Assembly: GCA_004552385.1 (NCBI GenBank)
Contig: SFOL01000060.1
Location: forward strand, 1 to 10,623
Length of the DNA stretch: 10,623 bases
Source of the DNA: Bacteroidales bacterium
Lineage (GTDB): Bacteria; Bacteroidota; Bacteroidia; Bacteroidales; Marinilabiliaceae
Reading direction: 5' to 3'
Part shown: one piece after another, positions 1 to 6,328 of the stretch
How positions within the stretch are numbered: the first letter of the stretch is position 1
How the letters are laid out: every line of letters begins with the position of its first letter
Position numbers and translations under genes: made by a program
Notes under the pieces: model-generated
What the model saw: the letters and a program-made list of their open reading frames with translations, nothing else
What the model was told of the DNA's origin: nothing
Database searches by the model: none

Positions 1-95
1 AGGAAACCCTCGAGCACCACGAAGTTGGCCTTCTGGCGCAGCAGGCGCTTGATGGCCCAGTCGAAACGCACGTATCTGTCTTTCAGCTCGCTCAT
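1..95 (-). CDS. Rpn-family recombination-promoting nuclease / putative transposase, N-terminal part (truncated by the window edge)
   Basis: Only the first 31 codons are in the window, beginning MSELKDRYVRFDWAIKRLLR and continuing QKANFVVLEGF. This opening resembles a large Bacteroidales family annotated as Rpn recombination-promoting nuclease or PD-(D/E)XK putative transposase, which starts with a DRYxRFDWAxKxLLRxKANFxVLEGF-type segment. Family members are thought to be DNA endonucleases acting in the cytoplasm. The catalytic residues would lie beyond the edge, so activity cannot be judged. The ATG at 95 has no convincing Shine-Dalgarno sequence, which is normal for Bacteroidetes. A near-consensus promoter sits about 50 bases upstream. 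The family call rests on recognising the N-terminus only, so it is moderate. Confidence 0.6.
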   Translation of the reverse strand, partial: MSELKDRYVRFDWAIKRLLRQKANFVVLEGF

Positions 96-145
96 TTTTT
101 CTGATGGTGTTGCTCGTCCTTCAAGCACGGGCAGGTTAGTGGTTG

Positions 146-177
146 TAAATCTAAGCTTTTACGCCCACAAAAACAAA
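146..177 (-). promoter_or_regulatory. Bacteroidetes-type promoter for the Rpn-like gene
   Basis: Read on the minus strand there is a TTTG (-33, positions 177-174), a 20-base spacer, and TAGATTTA (-7, positions 153-146), which matches TAnnTTTG at 7 of 8 positions. Transcription would start near 139, giving a leader of about 44 bases to the ATG at 95. The -33 box lies inside the U-tract of the preceding hsp20 terminator. Confidence 0.45.
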
Positions 178-222
178 AAACCCGCCCGCCACACCCCAGA
201 CACCGGGGCGCGGCGGGCGGGT
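174..222 (-). terminator. Rho-independent terminator of the Hsp20 gene
   Basis: A perfect 10-bp GC-only stem (212-221 with 181-190) has inner GGGG/CCCC pairing in its loop region. On the minus strand it is followed by TTTTTTG. It lies 28 bases past the Hsp20 stop codon and is oriented for minus-strand transcription. Confidence 0.9.
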
Positions 223-249
223 GCGGCCTACTTAGCCGCATGGCTCATA

Positions 250-711
250 TTATTGAACCTCCACGTTCTGCCATTTCTCATCCTCTTTCTTCACCTCTTT
301 CTTTGGGAGGCTGATGGAGAGGACGCCGTCTTTGACCTCGGCGTGTACGTTCTTCTGGTCGACCTCCTCGGGCAGGCTGAAGCTCTGCTCGAACTTAGAG
401 TAAGAGAACTCCTTGCGCAGATAGCGACGTTTTTTGCCGTTCTCCTCAAGCTGCTGCTGCTTCTCGACCGAGATTGTCATTACGTCGCCGTTCAGGCGTA
501 TCTTGCAATCCTCCTTGCGGATGCCCGGCACTGCCACCTCGACAGTGTAAGCGTTGTCCGACTCGGTCACGTTGTAGGCCGGGGTTGACTTCTGACTGGT
601 GGTAAACCAATTCCAATCGTTTCCGAAGAAGTCATCAAAAATGTCAGGCAGCCAGTTGCCAGCCCTGTGCGCATTGTTGTAGTTGTTGTTGTAATTGTTT
701 GCAGGTACCAT
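250..711 (-). CDS. Small heat-shock protein, Hsp20/alpha-crystallin family
   Basis: This 153-residue protein is an ATP-independent cytoplasmic holdase that would bind unfolding proteins and keep them refoldable. The alpha-crystallin domain runs from about residue 43 to 138. It has the AYTVEVAVPGIRKED segment near its start and the hallmark GVLSISLPK near its end (residues 129-137). The C-terminal VEV (150-152) fits the I/V-x-I/V oligomerisation motif. The N-terminus has a WLPDIFDDFF segment typical of Bacteroidetes Hsp20s, preceded by an unusual Asn/Tyr-rich stretch (residues 5-13). I chose the ATG at 711 because GGAGGTGA lies upstream with an 8-base gap from GGAGG to the ATG. A GTG at 720 would add three residues but overlaps that Shine-Dalgarno sequence. 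It is monocistronic, with its own terminator and a sigma-54 type promoter, and the leader is about 100 bases. Confidence 0.95.
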   Translation of the reverse strand: MVPANNYNNNYNNAHRAGNWLPDIFDDFFGNDWNWFTTSQKSTPAYNVTESDNAYTVEVAVPGIRKEDCKIRLNGDVMTISVEKQQQLEENGKKRRYLRKEFSYSKFEQSFSLPEEVDQKNVHAEVKDGVLSISLPKKEVKKEDEKWQNVEVQ

Positions 712-716
712 ATCAG

Positions 717-724
717 TCACCTCC
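717..724 (-). promoter_or_regulatory. Full-length Shine-Dalgarno sequence of the Hsp20 gene
   Basis: The minus strand reads GGAGGTGA, the exact complement of the 16S rRNA tail TCACCTCC. It sits so that GGAGG is 8 bases from the ATG at 711. No other gene in the window has such a site, and Bacteroidetes genes usually lack strong ones. It decides the start codon against the GTG at 720, which lies inside it. Confidence 0.8.
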
Positions 725-820
725 AGTTATATTTTTGTTATTGTTAAATGTTTGATTTTATTGAACTTCGCTCGTTGTCGTGGGTTACCCCCGGCCTCTT
801 GCGCCGTTCGCACATCATAA

Positions 821-839
821 TTGCAAGGCTCGTGCCAAC
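821..839 (-). promoter_or_regulatory. Sigma-54 (RpoN) -24/-12 promoter for the Hsp20 gene
   Basis: The minus strand reads GTTGGCACGAGCCTTGCAA. It matches the sigma-54 consensus YTGGCACGrNNNTTGCW at every specified position. The invariant GG (836-835) and GC (824-823) are separated by exactly 10 bases. The predicted start of transcription is near 811, giving a leader of about 100 bases to the ATG at 711. No TTTG/TAnnTTTG promoter was found between this element and the gene. Sigma-54 promoters need an AAA+ activator bound upstream, and the palindrome at 950-968 is placed for one. Confidence 0.8.
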
Positions 840-949
840 GGCTGCATGTCACGCCACGGGAGGAAGAGGAGTGATATGGTTAAAGGGCGGAGGCTCAATA
901 CGATAGACGTGGCAGATTAGACAACTTTCTAAAGAAGGGCGCGAAGCTC

Positions 950-968
950 GTCTGTCATTTTGACCGAC
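950..968. promoter_or_regulatory. Candidate activator-binding palindrome upstream of the sigma-54 promoter
   Basis: The arms GTCTGTCA and TGACCGAC surround a central TTT. They form an 8-bp inverted repeat with one mismatch and a perfect GTCA-TTT-TGAC core. Relative to the predicted start at 811 it lies at about -139 to -157, the usual distance for a sigma-54 enhancer-binding protein site. Its role is inferred from symmetry and position only. Confidence 0.5.
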
Positions 969-997
969 AAAACCGCACATATATGCCATAATGGCGT

Positions 998-1049
998 ACT
1001 CATAAATAAAAATCCCCGCCCGAGTATTTTCGGACGGGGAATTATGAGT
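998..1049 (-). terminator. Rho-independent terminator after the CPBP protease gene
   Basis: An 11-bp stem (1040-1030 with 1023-1013) is fully paired in the minus-strand transcript, including one G-U wobble. It is followed by TTTTTATTTAT. On the plus strand the same position is a C-A mismatch, which supports minus-strand use. Outer arms ACTCATAA (998-1005) and TTATGAGT (1042-1049) are also complementary and bracket the hairpin and its U-tract. Confidence 0.88.
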
Positions 1050-1077
1050 TTGACAATCAGGTCATTAAACTCAGATA

Positions 1078-1947
1078 TCAACGATCTGGATTGATTTTTT
1101 TGAAGATTGAGGTCAGAGTCCAGTTCTTTCTCTCATTCTGTTGCAAAAGGTAGATGAGAGCCATAGTGCCGACGAGCGACGCGACGGAGAGGATTATGCT
1201 CTGCCCGGAACGCTCGGCAGACAATGCCTCGACCGGATCTGCCGTAAGCGACAGGCAGAAGACCGCCATAGCATTATTTGTGAAATGGAGAAGCATTGGG
1301 GCCCAAAGCGACCGCGTGATGGCGAACACGGCTCCCAGCAACAAGCCCAAGACGGTCCGCGTGATAAAACCCGACGGGTCCATATGAACCGCCGAGAAGA
1401 CGACGGCGGAGACGAAAACCGCCACATGCCAGCTGCCCGTGGCACGCCGGAGGAGCGGCAAAAAGGCTCCGCGGAAGAACAGTTCCTCAGAAACGGCGGG
1501 CAAGATGGCCAAGACCAGGATGGCCACGGCCCAGTGGCCCACACTGTCGAACAAGCACACGCCCCCCAGCATCTCTTTATTGGCACGCGCGAGATCGTCC
1601 GGCACGCCAAGAGCTGAAGCACAGAACGCGTCCATCGACGACGTGAATTCCAAGAAAGGCTGGCAGGCCATGGTGAGGAGGAGCACTATGCCAATCACAG
1701 AGAACGGGTCACGCCCCACCCCACTCCACATGCCGGTGCCGACAGCCGCGACGCGGGAGACAAAGCCGGGCAGGGCAAAGCAGACCAGCGAGTTGACGGC
1801 AAACGCGGCCGCAGTGCCGGCATATCCGCCAACCGCCACGAGCAAATAGGCGCAGACGGCCGAGGCGATGACGAAACCTATGGCGAGCGATGCGATGAGC
1901 ACGCCCGACGCGACAGGCACCGAGGCGGGACGAGAAGAAATCCTCAT
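1078..1947 (-). CDS. CPBP-family intramembrane metalloprotease
   Basis: This 289-residue multi-pass inner-membrane protein belongs to the CPBP (Abi/CaaX protease and bacteriocin-processing) family, a group of intramembrane metallo-endopeptidases. The expected motifs are visible: EELFFRG at 154-160 (EExxxR with E154, E155, R159), FSAVHMD with H188, and LHFTNN with H221 and N224/N225. Hydrophobic segments lie at about 13-58, 83-98, 137-152, 174-187, 198-212 and 250-268. The C-terminus is basic and polar, probably cytoplasmic. The start ATG is 12 bases after the S41 protease stop, so the two proteases are likely co-transcribed. In bacteria the family ranges from self-immunity to peptide processing, and its substrate here cannot be told from sequence. 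A strong terminator follows. Confidence 0.92.
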   Translation of the reverse strand: MRISSRPASVPVASGVLIASLAIGFVIASAVCAYLLVAVGGYAGTAAAFAVNSLVCFALPGFVSRVAAVGTGMWSGVGRDPFSVIGIVLLLTMACQPFLEFTSSMDAFCASALGVPDDLARANKEMLGGVCLFDSVGHWAVAILVLAILPAVSEELFFRGAFLPLLRRATGSWHVAVFVSAVVFSAVHMDPSGFITRTVLGLLLGAVFAITRSLWAPMLLHFTNNAMAVFCLSLTADPVEALSAERSGQSIILSVASLVGTMALIYLLQQNERKNWTLTSIFKKINPDR

Positions 1948-1959
1948 ACGTCGCAGCGG

Positions 1960-3666
1960 CTACTTGGAGTTTGAGGCCGCCCTCTTGTCGCCCGCATGGC
2001 TCGGGACCGAGCCGCTGAGCAACCCGCGGAAGCGCTCGCCGTCATGAAGGAGGCGGCAAGTCTCGGCAAGCTGCTCGTCATATTGCAGGTTGTGGCCGAT
2101 GGATGCCTTGCGGAGGGAATAGAAACGGATGATCTCCTCCTCCATGAGTCGGCTGATCTCGACCTTTGCCATATTCATGTCGCGCTCAAGATCGGCCTGG
2201 CATGTGGCCTTGAGGGCGTCGAACTCACTCTTGCGCGCCTCATAGACGCCATCGGACTTGGCCGCGGAGACGAGTTTGTCATAAGCGTCTTGCGAGGCGG
2301 TGCGATACTTGAAGCCGGGCCTCGTCTTGACGAACGCCATGAAGTCGTTGAAGAGTGCGTCGGTCACCTTGCCGTCATTGTCAAGTTGAGGCTTGAGTCC
2401 GCGCTTGGTGAGGTCGACAATGAAGGAGAATACCTGGTCGGTGTAGATGAGCGCGACCGTCACGGGTTTGTACGACTTGATGTCAAGAAGCACGTCAGGC
2501 GAGATTCCGCCGCCATCGTAGACAGGTCGGCCGCCACGCGTGTGGAACTCGGATATGAGCGAGTCCGGCACATAGCCCACGGCCCCGCTCTCGTCGCGGT
2601 GCGAATAGTCAATGGCCTGAATGCAACGGCCCGAAGGCGTGTAATACTTTGCCGTGGTGAGCTTGAGCATGCCGTCATAGGCGACCTCCCTCGTGGCCTG
2701 CACGAGGCCCTTGCCGAAGGATCGTTGACCGGTGACGACGGCGCGGTCAAGATCCTGCAGCGCGCCCGAGACGATCTCCGAGGCCGACGCCGAGCCCCTG
2801 TTTATCATGACGGCGAGCGGCATGACAGTATCGACCGGCTGCCTCTGGGCGGTGTAGACCCTGTCCATGGCCTTGCGGCGCCCCTTGGTCTGAAGCATCC
2901 TGGAGCCCTGCGGCACGAAGAAGTTGACGATCTGGAGGCTCTCGTCGAGCAGGCCGCCCGTATTGCCACGGAGGTCGAGGATCACGCTCTTGGCGCCCTG
3001 CTTGTCGCGGAGGTCGAGAAAAGCCTTCTTGACGGCCTCGGCGCAGTCGGTCTCGAAGCTGCGGAGGAGGATGTAGCCGATCTCGTCATCGACCATGCCG
3101 TAATACTCCACGGCATCGAGCTTGACGAGCTCGCGCTTGATGTCGACCGAGAAATTTTTCGCCACGCCCGGCCTCTCGATGACGACCTCGATGGTCTCGC
3201 CGACCTTGCCGCGGAGCTTGGAGCGGACCTGCGCCACGTCTTTCCCCCTCATGCTCTCGCCGTCTATCATGACGAAGCGGTCGCCAGGCTTAAGCCCCGC
3301 CTTTTGCGAGGGCGTGCCGGCGTAGATCTCGCGCACCTGTATGAGGTTGGTGTCCGACTTCTGGATTATGGCTCCGACGCCGCCATACTGCCCCTCGATC
3401 ATGAAGTTATACTCATCCTTGTCTTTCTCAGGGATGTAAGTGGTGTAGGGGTCAAGCCCGCCAAGCATGGCATCGATGGCGTCGGGCACAAGCCTGTCGG
3501 GGTCCGGCTCGTCAACGTAGTAGAGGTCGAGGTTCTTGAATATGGAGAAGAAGATATCGAGGTTCTTCGAGATTTTGAACTGGTGCTCATCTTGCGAAGA
3601 CGCGACGAGAGCGACCGCCGCCACGGACATGGCTGCGACCACGGGGAGTAGGGTGCGTTTTTTCAT
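1960..3666 (-). CDS. Carboxy-terminal processing serine protease, S41 family (CtpA/Prc type), exported
   Basis: This 568-residue periplasmic protease cleaves proteins near their C-termini. It opens with an export signal (residues 1-24, MKKR then an Ala/Val-rich core) without a lipobox Cys, so it is soluble after cleavage or signal-anchored. A PDZ domain spans about 92-167 (YGGVGAI ... GLKPGDRFVMIDG). The S41 catalytic domain follows, with DLRGNTGGLLDES (231-243), the nucleophile region GSASASEI (291-298) and FGKGLVQ (317-323). By the 25-residue spacing known for this family the Ser-Lys dyad is S294 and K319. The C-terminal part from about 400 is the long helical extension usual in Bacteroidetes homologues. 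The frame stays open upstream to 3786, but that part is the tRNA-Phe gene read as protein, so the ATG at 3666 is the start. Its only visible promoter is the one for the tRNA, so it may be expressed by read-through. Confidence 0.93.
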   Translation of the reverse strand: MKKRTLLPVVAAMSVAAVALVASSQDEHQFKISKNLDIFFSIFKNLDLYYVDEPDPDRLVPDAIDAMLGGLDPYTTYIPEKDKDEYNFMIEGQYGGVGAIIQKSDTNLIQVREIYAGTPSQKAGLKPGDRFVMIDGESMRGKDVAQVRSKLRGKVGETIEVVIERPGVAKNFSVDIKRELVKLDAVEYYGMVDDEIGYILLRSFETDCAEAVKKAFLDLRDKQGAKSVILDLRGNTGGLLDESLQIVNFFVPQGSRMLQTKGRRKAMDRVYTAQRQPVDTVMPLAVMINRGSASASEIVSGALQDLDRAVVTGQRSFGKGLVQATREVAYDGMLKLTTAKYYTPSGRCIQAIDYSHRDESGAVGYVPDSLISEFHTRGGRPVYDGGGISPDVLLDIKSYKPVTVALIYTDQVFSFIVDLTKRGLKPQLDNDGKVTDALFNDFMAFVKTRPGFKYRTASQDAYDKLVSAAKSDGVYEARKSEFDALKATCQADLERDMNMAKVEISRLMEEEIIRFYSLRKASIGHNLQYDEQLAETCRLLHDGERFRGLLSGSVPSHAGDKRAASNSK

Positions 3667-3675
3667 ATGAAATAA

Positions 3676-3718
3676 CGAAAAAAGAAAACCTCGGTTACCG
3701 AGAAGGTAATCGAGGTTT
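3676..3718 (-). terminator. Terminator between tRNA-Phe and the S41 protease gene
   Basis: A 14-bp stem (3718-3705 with 3699-3686) has one A-C mismatch and a five-base loop. On the minus strand it is followed by TTCTTTTTTCG. It lies 11 bases past the tRNA 3' end. Its U-tract finishes about 10 bases before the protease ATG, so it can act both as the tRNA terminator and as a leader attenuator. Confidence 0.75.
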
Positions 3719-3728
3719 CTTGTTAGCG

Positions 3729-3801
<73 letters not shown>

Positions 3802-3817
3802 TTCGCAATTGCGAGTG

Positions 3818-3848
3818 CAAAGTTATGGTAAAAAACGGAAACAACAAG
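3818..3848 (-). promoter_or_regulatory. Bacteroidetes-type promoter of tRNA-Phe
   Basis: The minus strand has CTTG (-33, 3848-3845), a 19-base spacer, and TAACTTTG (-7, 3825-3818), an exact TAnnTTTG. Transcription would begin near 3811, about 10 bases before the mature tRNA 5' end. Between the end of the glycosyltransferase gene (3873) and this promoter I see no strong terminator, only a weak A/T-rich hairpin near 3860-3874. Confidence 0.75.
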
Positions 3849-3872
3849 TCCGCACGGAGAAAAAATCGTTTT

Positions 3873-5033
3873 TTACTCAAAATTCTCTTTGAGAAGCGTT
3901 ACAAGGCTGCCCCCTGCGCACTCTTGCACGCGGCTCACCTCGTTTTGCCAAGTCAGCCTCGGCGCAAGCATCCTCATGTTGCGTCGCCAACGGGCCACGT
4001 CGTCGGGGCGCGACATGACAGACTCTATGGCTTTGGCGACAGACTCTGCCGAGACCTCGTCGACGCACATCCCGACGTCCTCACCGTCAACGATTTTCTC
4101 CATCTCGGGCAGACGGTTGGCGATTATGGGCAACCCCGCCTGTATGAAGTCGAACAAGCGGTTGGGGAGCGCGTATCGCTGGTTGAGGCTCAGGTCTTTC
4201 ATAATGACGACCCCGATGTCGGCCCCGGCCATGAAAGGCGCAAGCCGCTCGAAGGGTACGCGTCCGACGAAGCTGACCCTGTCCTCCACCCCAAGCGCAC
4301 GCGCCAGAGCCTTGGCGCCGGGCAGGACGTCGCCATCACCCACCACCGTGAAATGGCATAAGGGCAGACTCGGCAAGGCTCCTATGATCTCCTCGACTCC
4401 GCGGCCCACGTTGACAGCCCCCTGGTAAAGTATGGTGAAAGGCCTCGCTGACGGCCTGCCTTCGGCCGACGGCAAAGCCCTGCCGGCGAGGGGAGCGTTG
4501 CGGACCACGAGGAAGCGGCGGCCGTATCTGTGGTAAAAGATGTCGGCGATGGACTTGCACACCGTCACCGCCACGTCGGTCGGCCTCAGCCTCGGCACGC
4601 AGAAATCCTGCACCGCCTGCCATACTTTCTTGACCAGCGGCTTGCCGGCTATCTCGGGCACCTCGGGGAAGAGTTCATGGCTGTCGAACATGAGGCGCGA
4701 AGACCGCAGGCGCGAGGCGATCATGCAGCCCGCGAGCGTGTCAAGGTCAATGGAGACTATGAGGTCGGCGCCGCCGGCGAGCAGGCGCATGGCGAGCCTG
4801 AGGTTAAGCTCGGCGTAAAAGAGCGGCCCGCGCCAGAAGAGCAGCCGCATATAGTGGACGGCCGCCCCGCCCACCCTCTCCTCGCGCGGGTGAGCCCGCC
4901 CGAGGAGTGAGACGTCGAATCCGCAGTCGGTGAGCGTCTGGCGCATCTTCTCGATGCGGTAGTCAGTCGCGAAGTTGCTCTGCGAGCAGATGACGGCTCG
5001 AAGCCTGCCGCCACTTTTCTTTCCGCTTGTCAT
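3873..5033 (-). CDS. Glycosyltransferase, GT4-like (GT-B fold)
   Basis: This 386-residue cytoplasmic or peripheral membrane enzyme would transfer a sugar from a nucleotide donor to a glycan or lipid acceptor. The N-terminal acceptor half includes the DSHELFPEVPEI segment (117-128) common in GT4 enzymes. The C-terminal donor half has ILYQGAVNVGRGVEEII (201-217), VVGDGD (230-235) and NRLFDFIQAGLPIIANRLPEMEKIV (291-315), where the family's E-x7-E region lies. The ATG at 5033 overlaps the TGA of the dehydrogenase gene (ATGA), so the two are translationally coupled. An in-frame TTG at 5042 is less likely. It is the last gene of the sugar operon and is the best candidate to use, or act next to, the diacetamido-uronic acid made upstream. 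Donor and acceptor are not predictable from sequence. Confidence 0.88.
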   Translation of the reverse strand: MTSGKKSGGRLRAVICSQSNFATDYRIEKMRQTLTDCGFDVSLLGRAHPREERVGGAAVHYMRLLFWRGPLFYAELNLRLAMRLLAGGADLIVSIDLDTLAGCMIASRLRSSRLMFDSHELFPEVPEIAGKPLVKKVWQAVQDFCVPRLRPTDVAVTVCKSIADIFYHRYGRRFLVVRNAPLAGRALPSAEGRPSARPFTILYQGAVNVGRGVEEIIGALPSLPLCHFTVVGDGDVLPGAKALARALGVEDRVSFVGRVPFERLAPFMAGADIGVVIMKDLSLNQRYALPNRLFDFIQAGLPIIANRLPEMEKIVDGEDVGMCVDEVSAESVAKAIESVMSRPDDVARWRRNMRMLAPRLTWQNEVSRVQECAGGSLVTLLKENFE

Positions 5034-6328
5034 AATCTCCAAGTGATGAAACCGTCAATGCGCGGAATGACGCCATAGAGGTCGGCTATGACGCCGCCCG
5101 GCTCAAGGCGCGAGATGAAAAAATCGGGGGTGAGCGTCCGGAAGCAGTCGTGAGGGGTGGCGACGATGACGGCGGAATAGACCCCCCGCGGCTCGTCTTG
5201 CGGTGCGAATCCGTAAAGGCGCATCGAGTCATGTTTTGAGGCCACGGGGTCGACGACGTCGACAGTCGGCACGCCGAAAGAGCGCAGCTCGTCAATTATG
5301 TCGACCACCCTCGTGTTCCTGACATCGGCTACGTTCTCCTTATATGTGAAGCCCATGATGAGCACACGCGACGATGTCGGCCCCCAGCCGGCGGCAATGA
5401 GCATCTTGACCACCCTGCCGGCGACGTAGCGCCCCATGCTGTCGTTGACGAAACGGCCTTGATTGATAATCTGGGTGTTATAACCGAGCTTGCGCGCCTT
5501 GAAGTCGAGGTAGTATGGGTCCACGCCAATGCAGTGGCCGCCCACGAGCCCCGGGTGGAAGGGGAGGAAGTTCCATTTGGTGGCCGCGGCCTTGAGCACC
5601 TCGCCCGTGTCGACGCCCATGCGCGAGAAGATCATGGAGGCCTCGTTCATGAGGGCGATGTTGACGTCGCGCTGGGTGTTTTCGAGAATCTTGGCGGCCT
5701 CGGCCACTTTTATGCTTTGAGCGCGATATACGCCCGCGGGAATGACGGACGCGTAAGCCTCGGCTATGACGTCGAGAGCCTGCGGCGTGCGTCCCGAGAC
5801 AACCTTGGGCTCGGACTCGAGGGTGTGAAGCTTGTCGCCAGGGTTGATGCGCTCGGGGCTGTAGCCCAAGTTGAAGTCGACATCGGCCGTGAGACCGGAC
5901 TCCTCTTGGAGGACCGGCATGCAGTCCTCCTCCGTGCAACCGGGATAGACGGTGCTCTCAACCACGACCGTGTCGCCTTTTTTCAAGGCGCGCCCCACGG
6001 TCCGCATGGCGTCCAGGAGGAGCGAGATGTCGGGGGCGTGGGCCGAGTCGACGGGCGTGGGGATGGCCACGATGTGGAAATCGGCCTCGGCGAGGCGCAT
6101 GGAGTCGTCGGTGAATTCAATGTCGCATCCGCTGAAGAGCTCAGGCGGGACCTCCCTGTTGGAGTCGTCCGCCCGACGGAGCGCGGCTATGCGGCTTGAG
6201 GACGCGTCGTAGCCCACCACGCGGCACTTGCGCGCGAAAGCGAGGGCGAGCGGCAGACCTACGTAGCCAAGACCCGTCACGGAGACGACGAGACCGGGTC
6301 GCCTGATTTCGCTAAACGGCGTCGTCAC
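5030..6328 (-). CDS. wbpA: UDP-N-acetyl-hexosamine 6-dehydrogenase (WbpA/TviB type)
   Basis: This 432-residue nucleotide-sugar dehydrogenase oxidises C6 of a UDP-HexNAc, most likely UDP-GlcNAc, to the uronic acid with two NAD+. The NAD-binding motif is GLGYVGLPLA (19-28). The central helix region has KVAEAAKILENTQRDVNIAL (207-226). The catalytic Cys is C265 in GGHCIGVDPYYL, and INPGDKLHTLESEPKVVSG (161-179) is typical of the WbpA/TviB branch. The start is GTG at 6328, inside the GTGA overlap with the preceding gene's stop. Longer versions reaching 6424 only re-read the neighbour in another frame. Its position among wbpE, wbpD and wbpB homologues makes UDP-GlcNAc the likely substrate. UDP-ManNAc or UDP-GalNAc cannot be excluded from sequence alone. 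Confidence 0.93.
   Translation of the reverse strand: MTTPFSEIRRPGLVVSVTGLGYVGLPLALAFARKCRVVGYDASSSRIAALRRADDSNREVPPELFSGCDIEFTDDSMRLAEADFHIVAIPTPVDSAHAPDISLLLDAMRTVGRALKKGDTVVVESTVYPGCTEEDCMPVLQEESGLTADVDFNLGYSPERINPGDKLHTLESEPKVVSGRTPQALDVIAEAYASVIPAGVYRAQSIKVAEAAKILENTQRDVNIALMNEASMIFSRMGVDTGEVLKAAATKWNFLPFHPGLVGGHCIGVDPYYLDFKARKLGYNTQIINQGRFVNDSMGRYVAGRVVKMLIAAGWGPTSSRVLIMGFTYKENVADVRNTRVVDIIDELRSFGVPTVDVVDPVASKHDSMRLYGFAPQDEPRGVYSAVIVATPHDCFRTLTPDFFISRLEPGGVIADLYGVIPRIDGFITWRL

Noticed and set aside
709..811. RNA thermometer (ROSE or fourU) in the Hsp20 leader
   Set aside because: I looked for a segment able to pair with GGAGGTGA. There is no UUUU or pyrimidine run in the leader complementary to it, so no structure hiding the ribosome site could be drawn.
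876..920. Fourteen-codon plus-strand ORF after AGGAGTGAT
   Set aside because: It has a good-looking ribosome site but lies in the region upstream of the sigma-54 promoter. It has no promoter and is too short to separate from chance.
1996..3651. Plus-strand open frame of 551 codons
   Set aside because: It is antisense to the S41 protease, whose signal peptide, PDZ and catalytic motifs are clear. GC-rich coding DNA often leaves the opposite strand free of stops, and the translation shows no domain.
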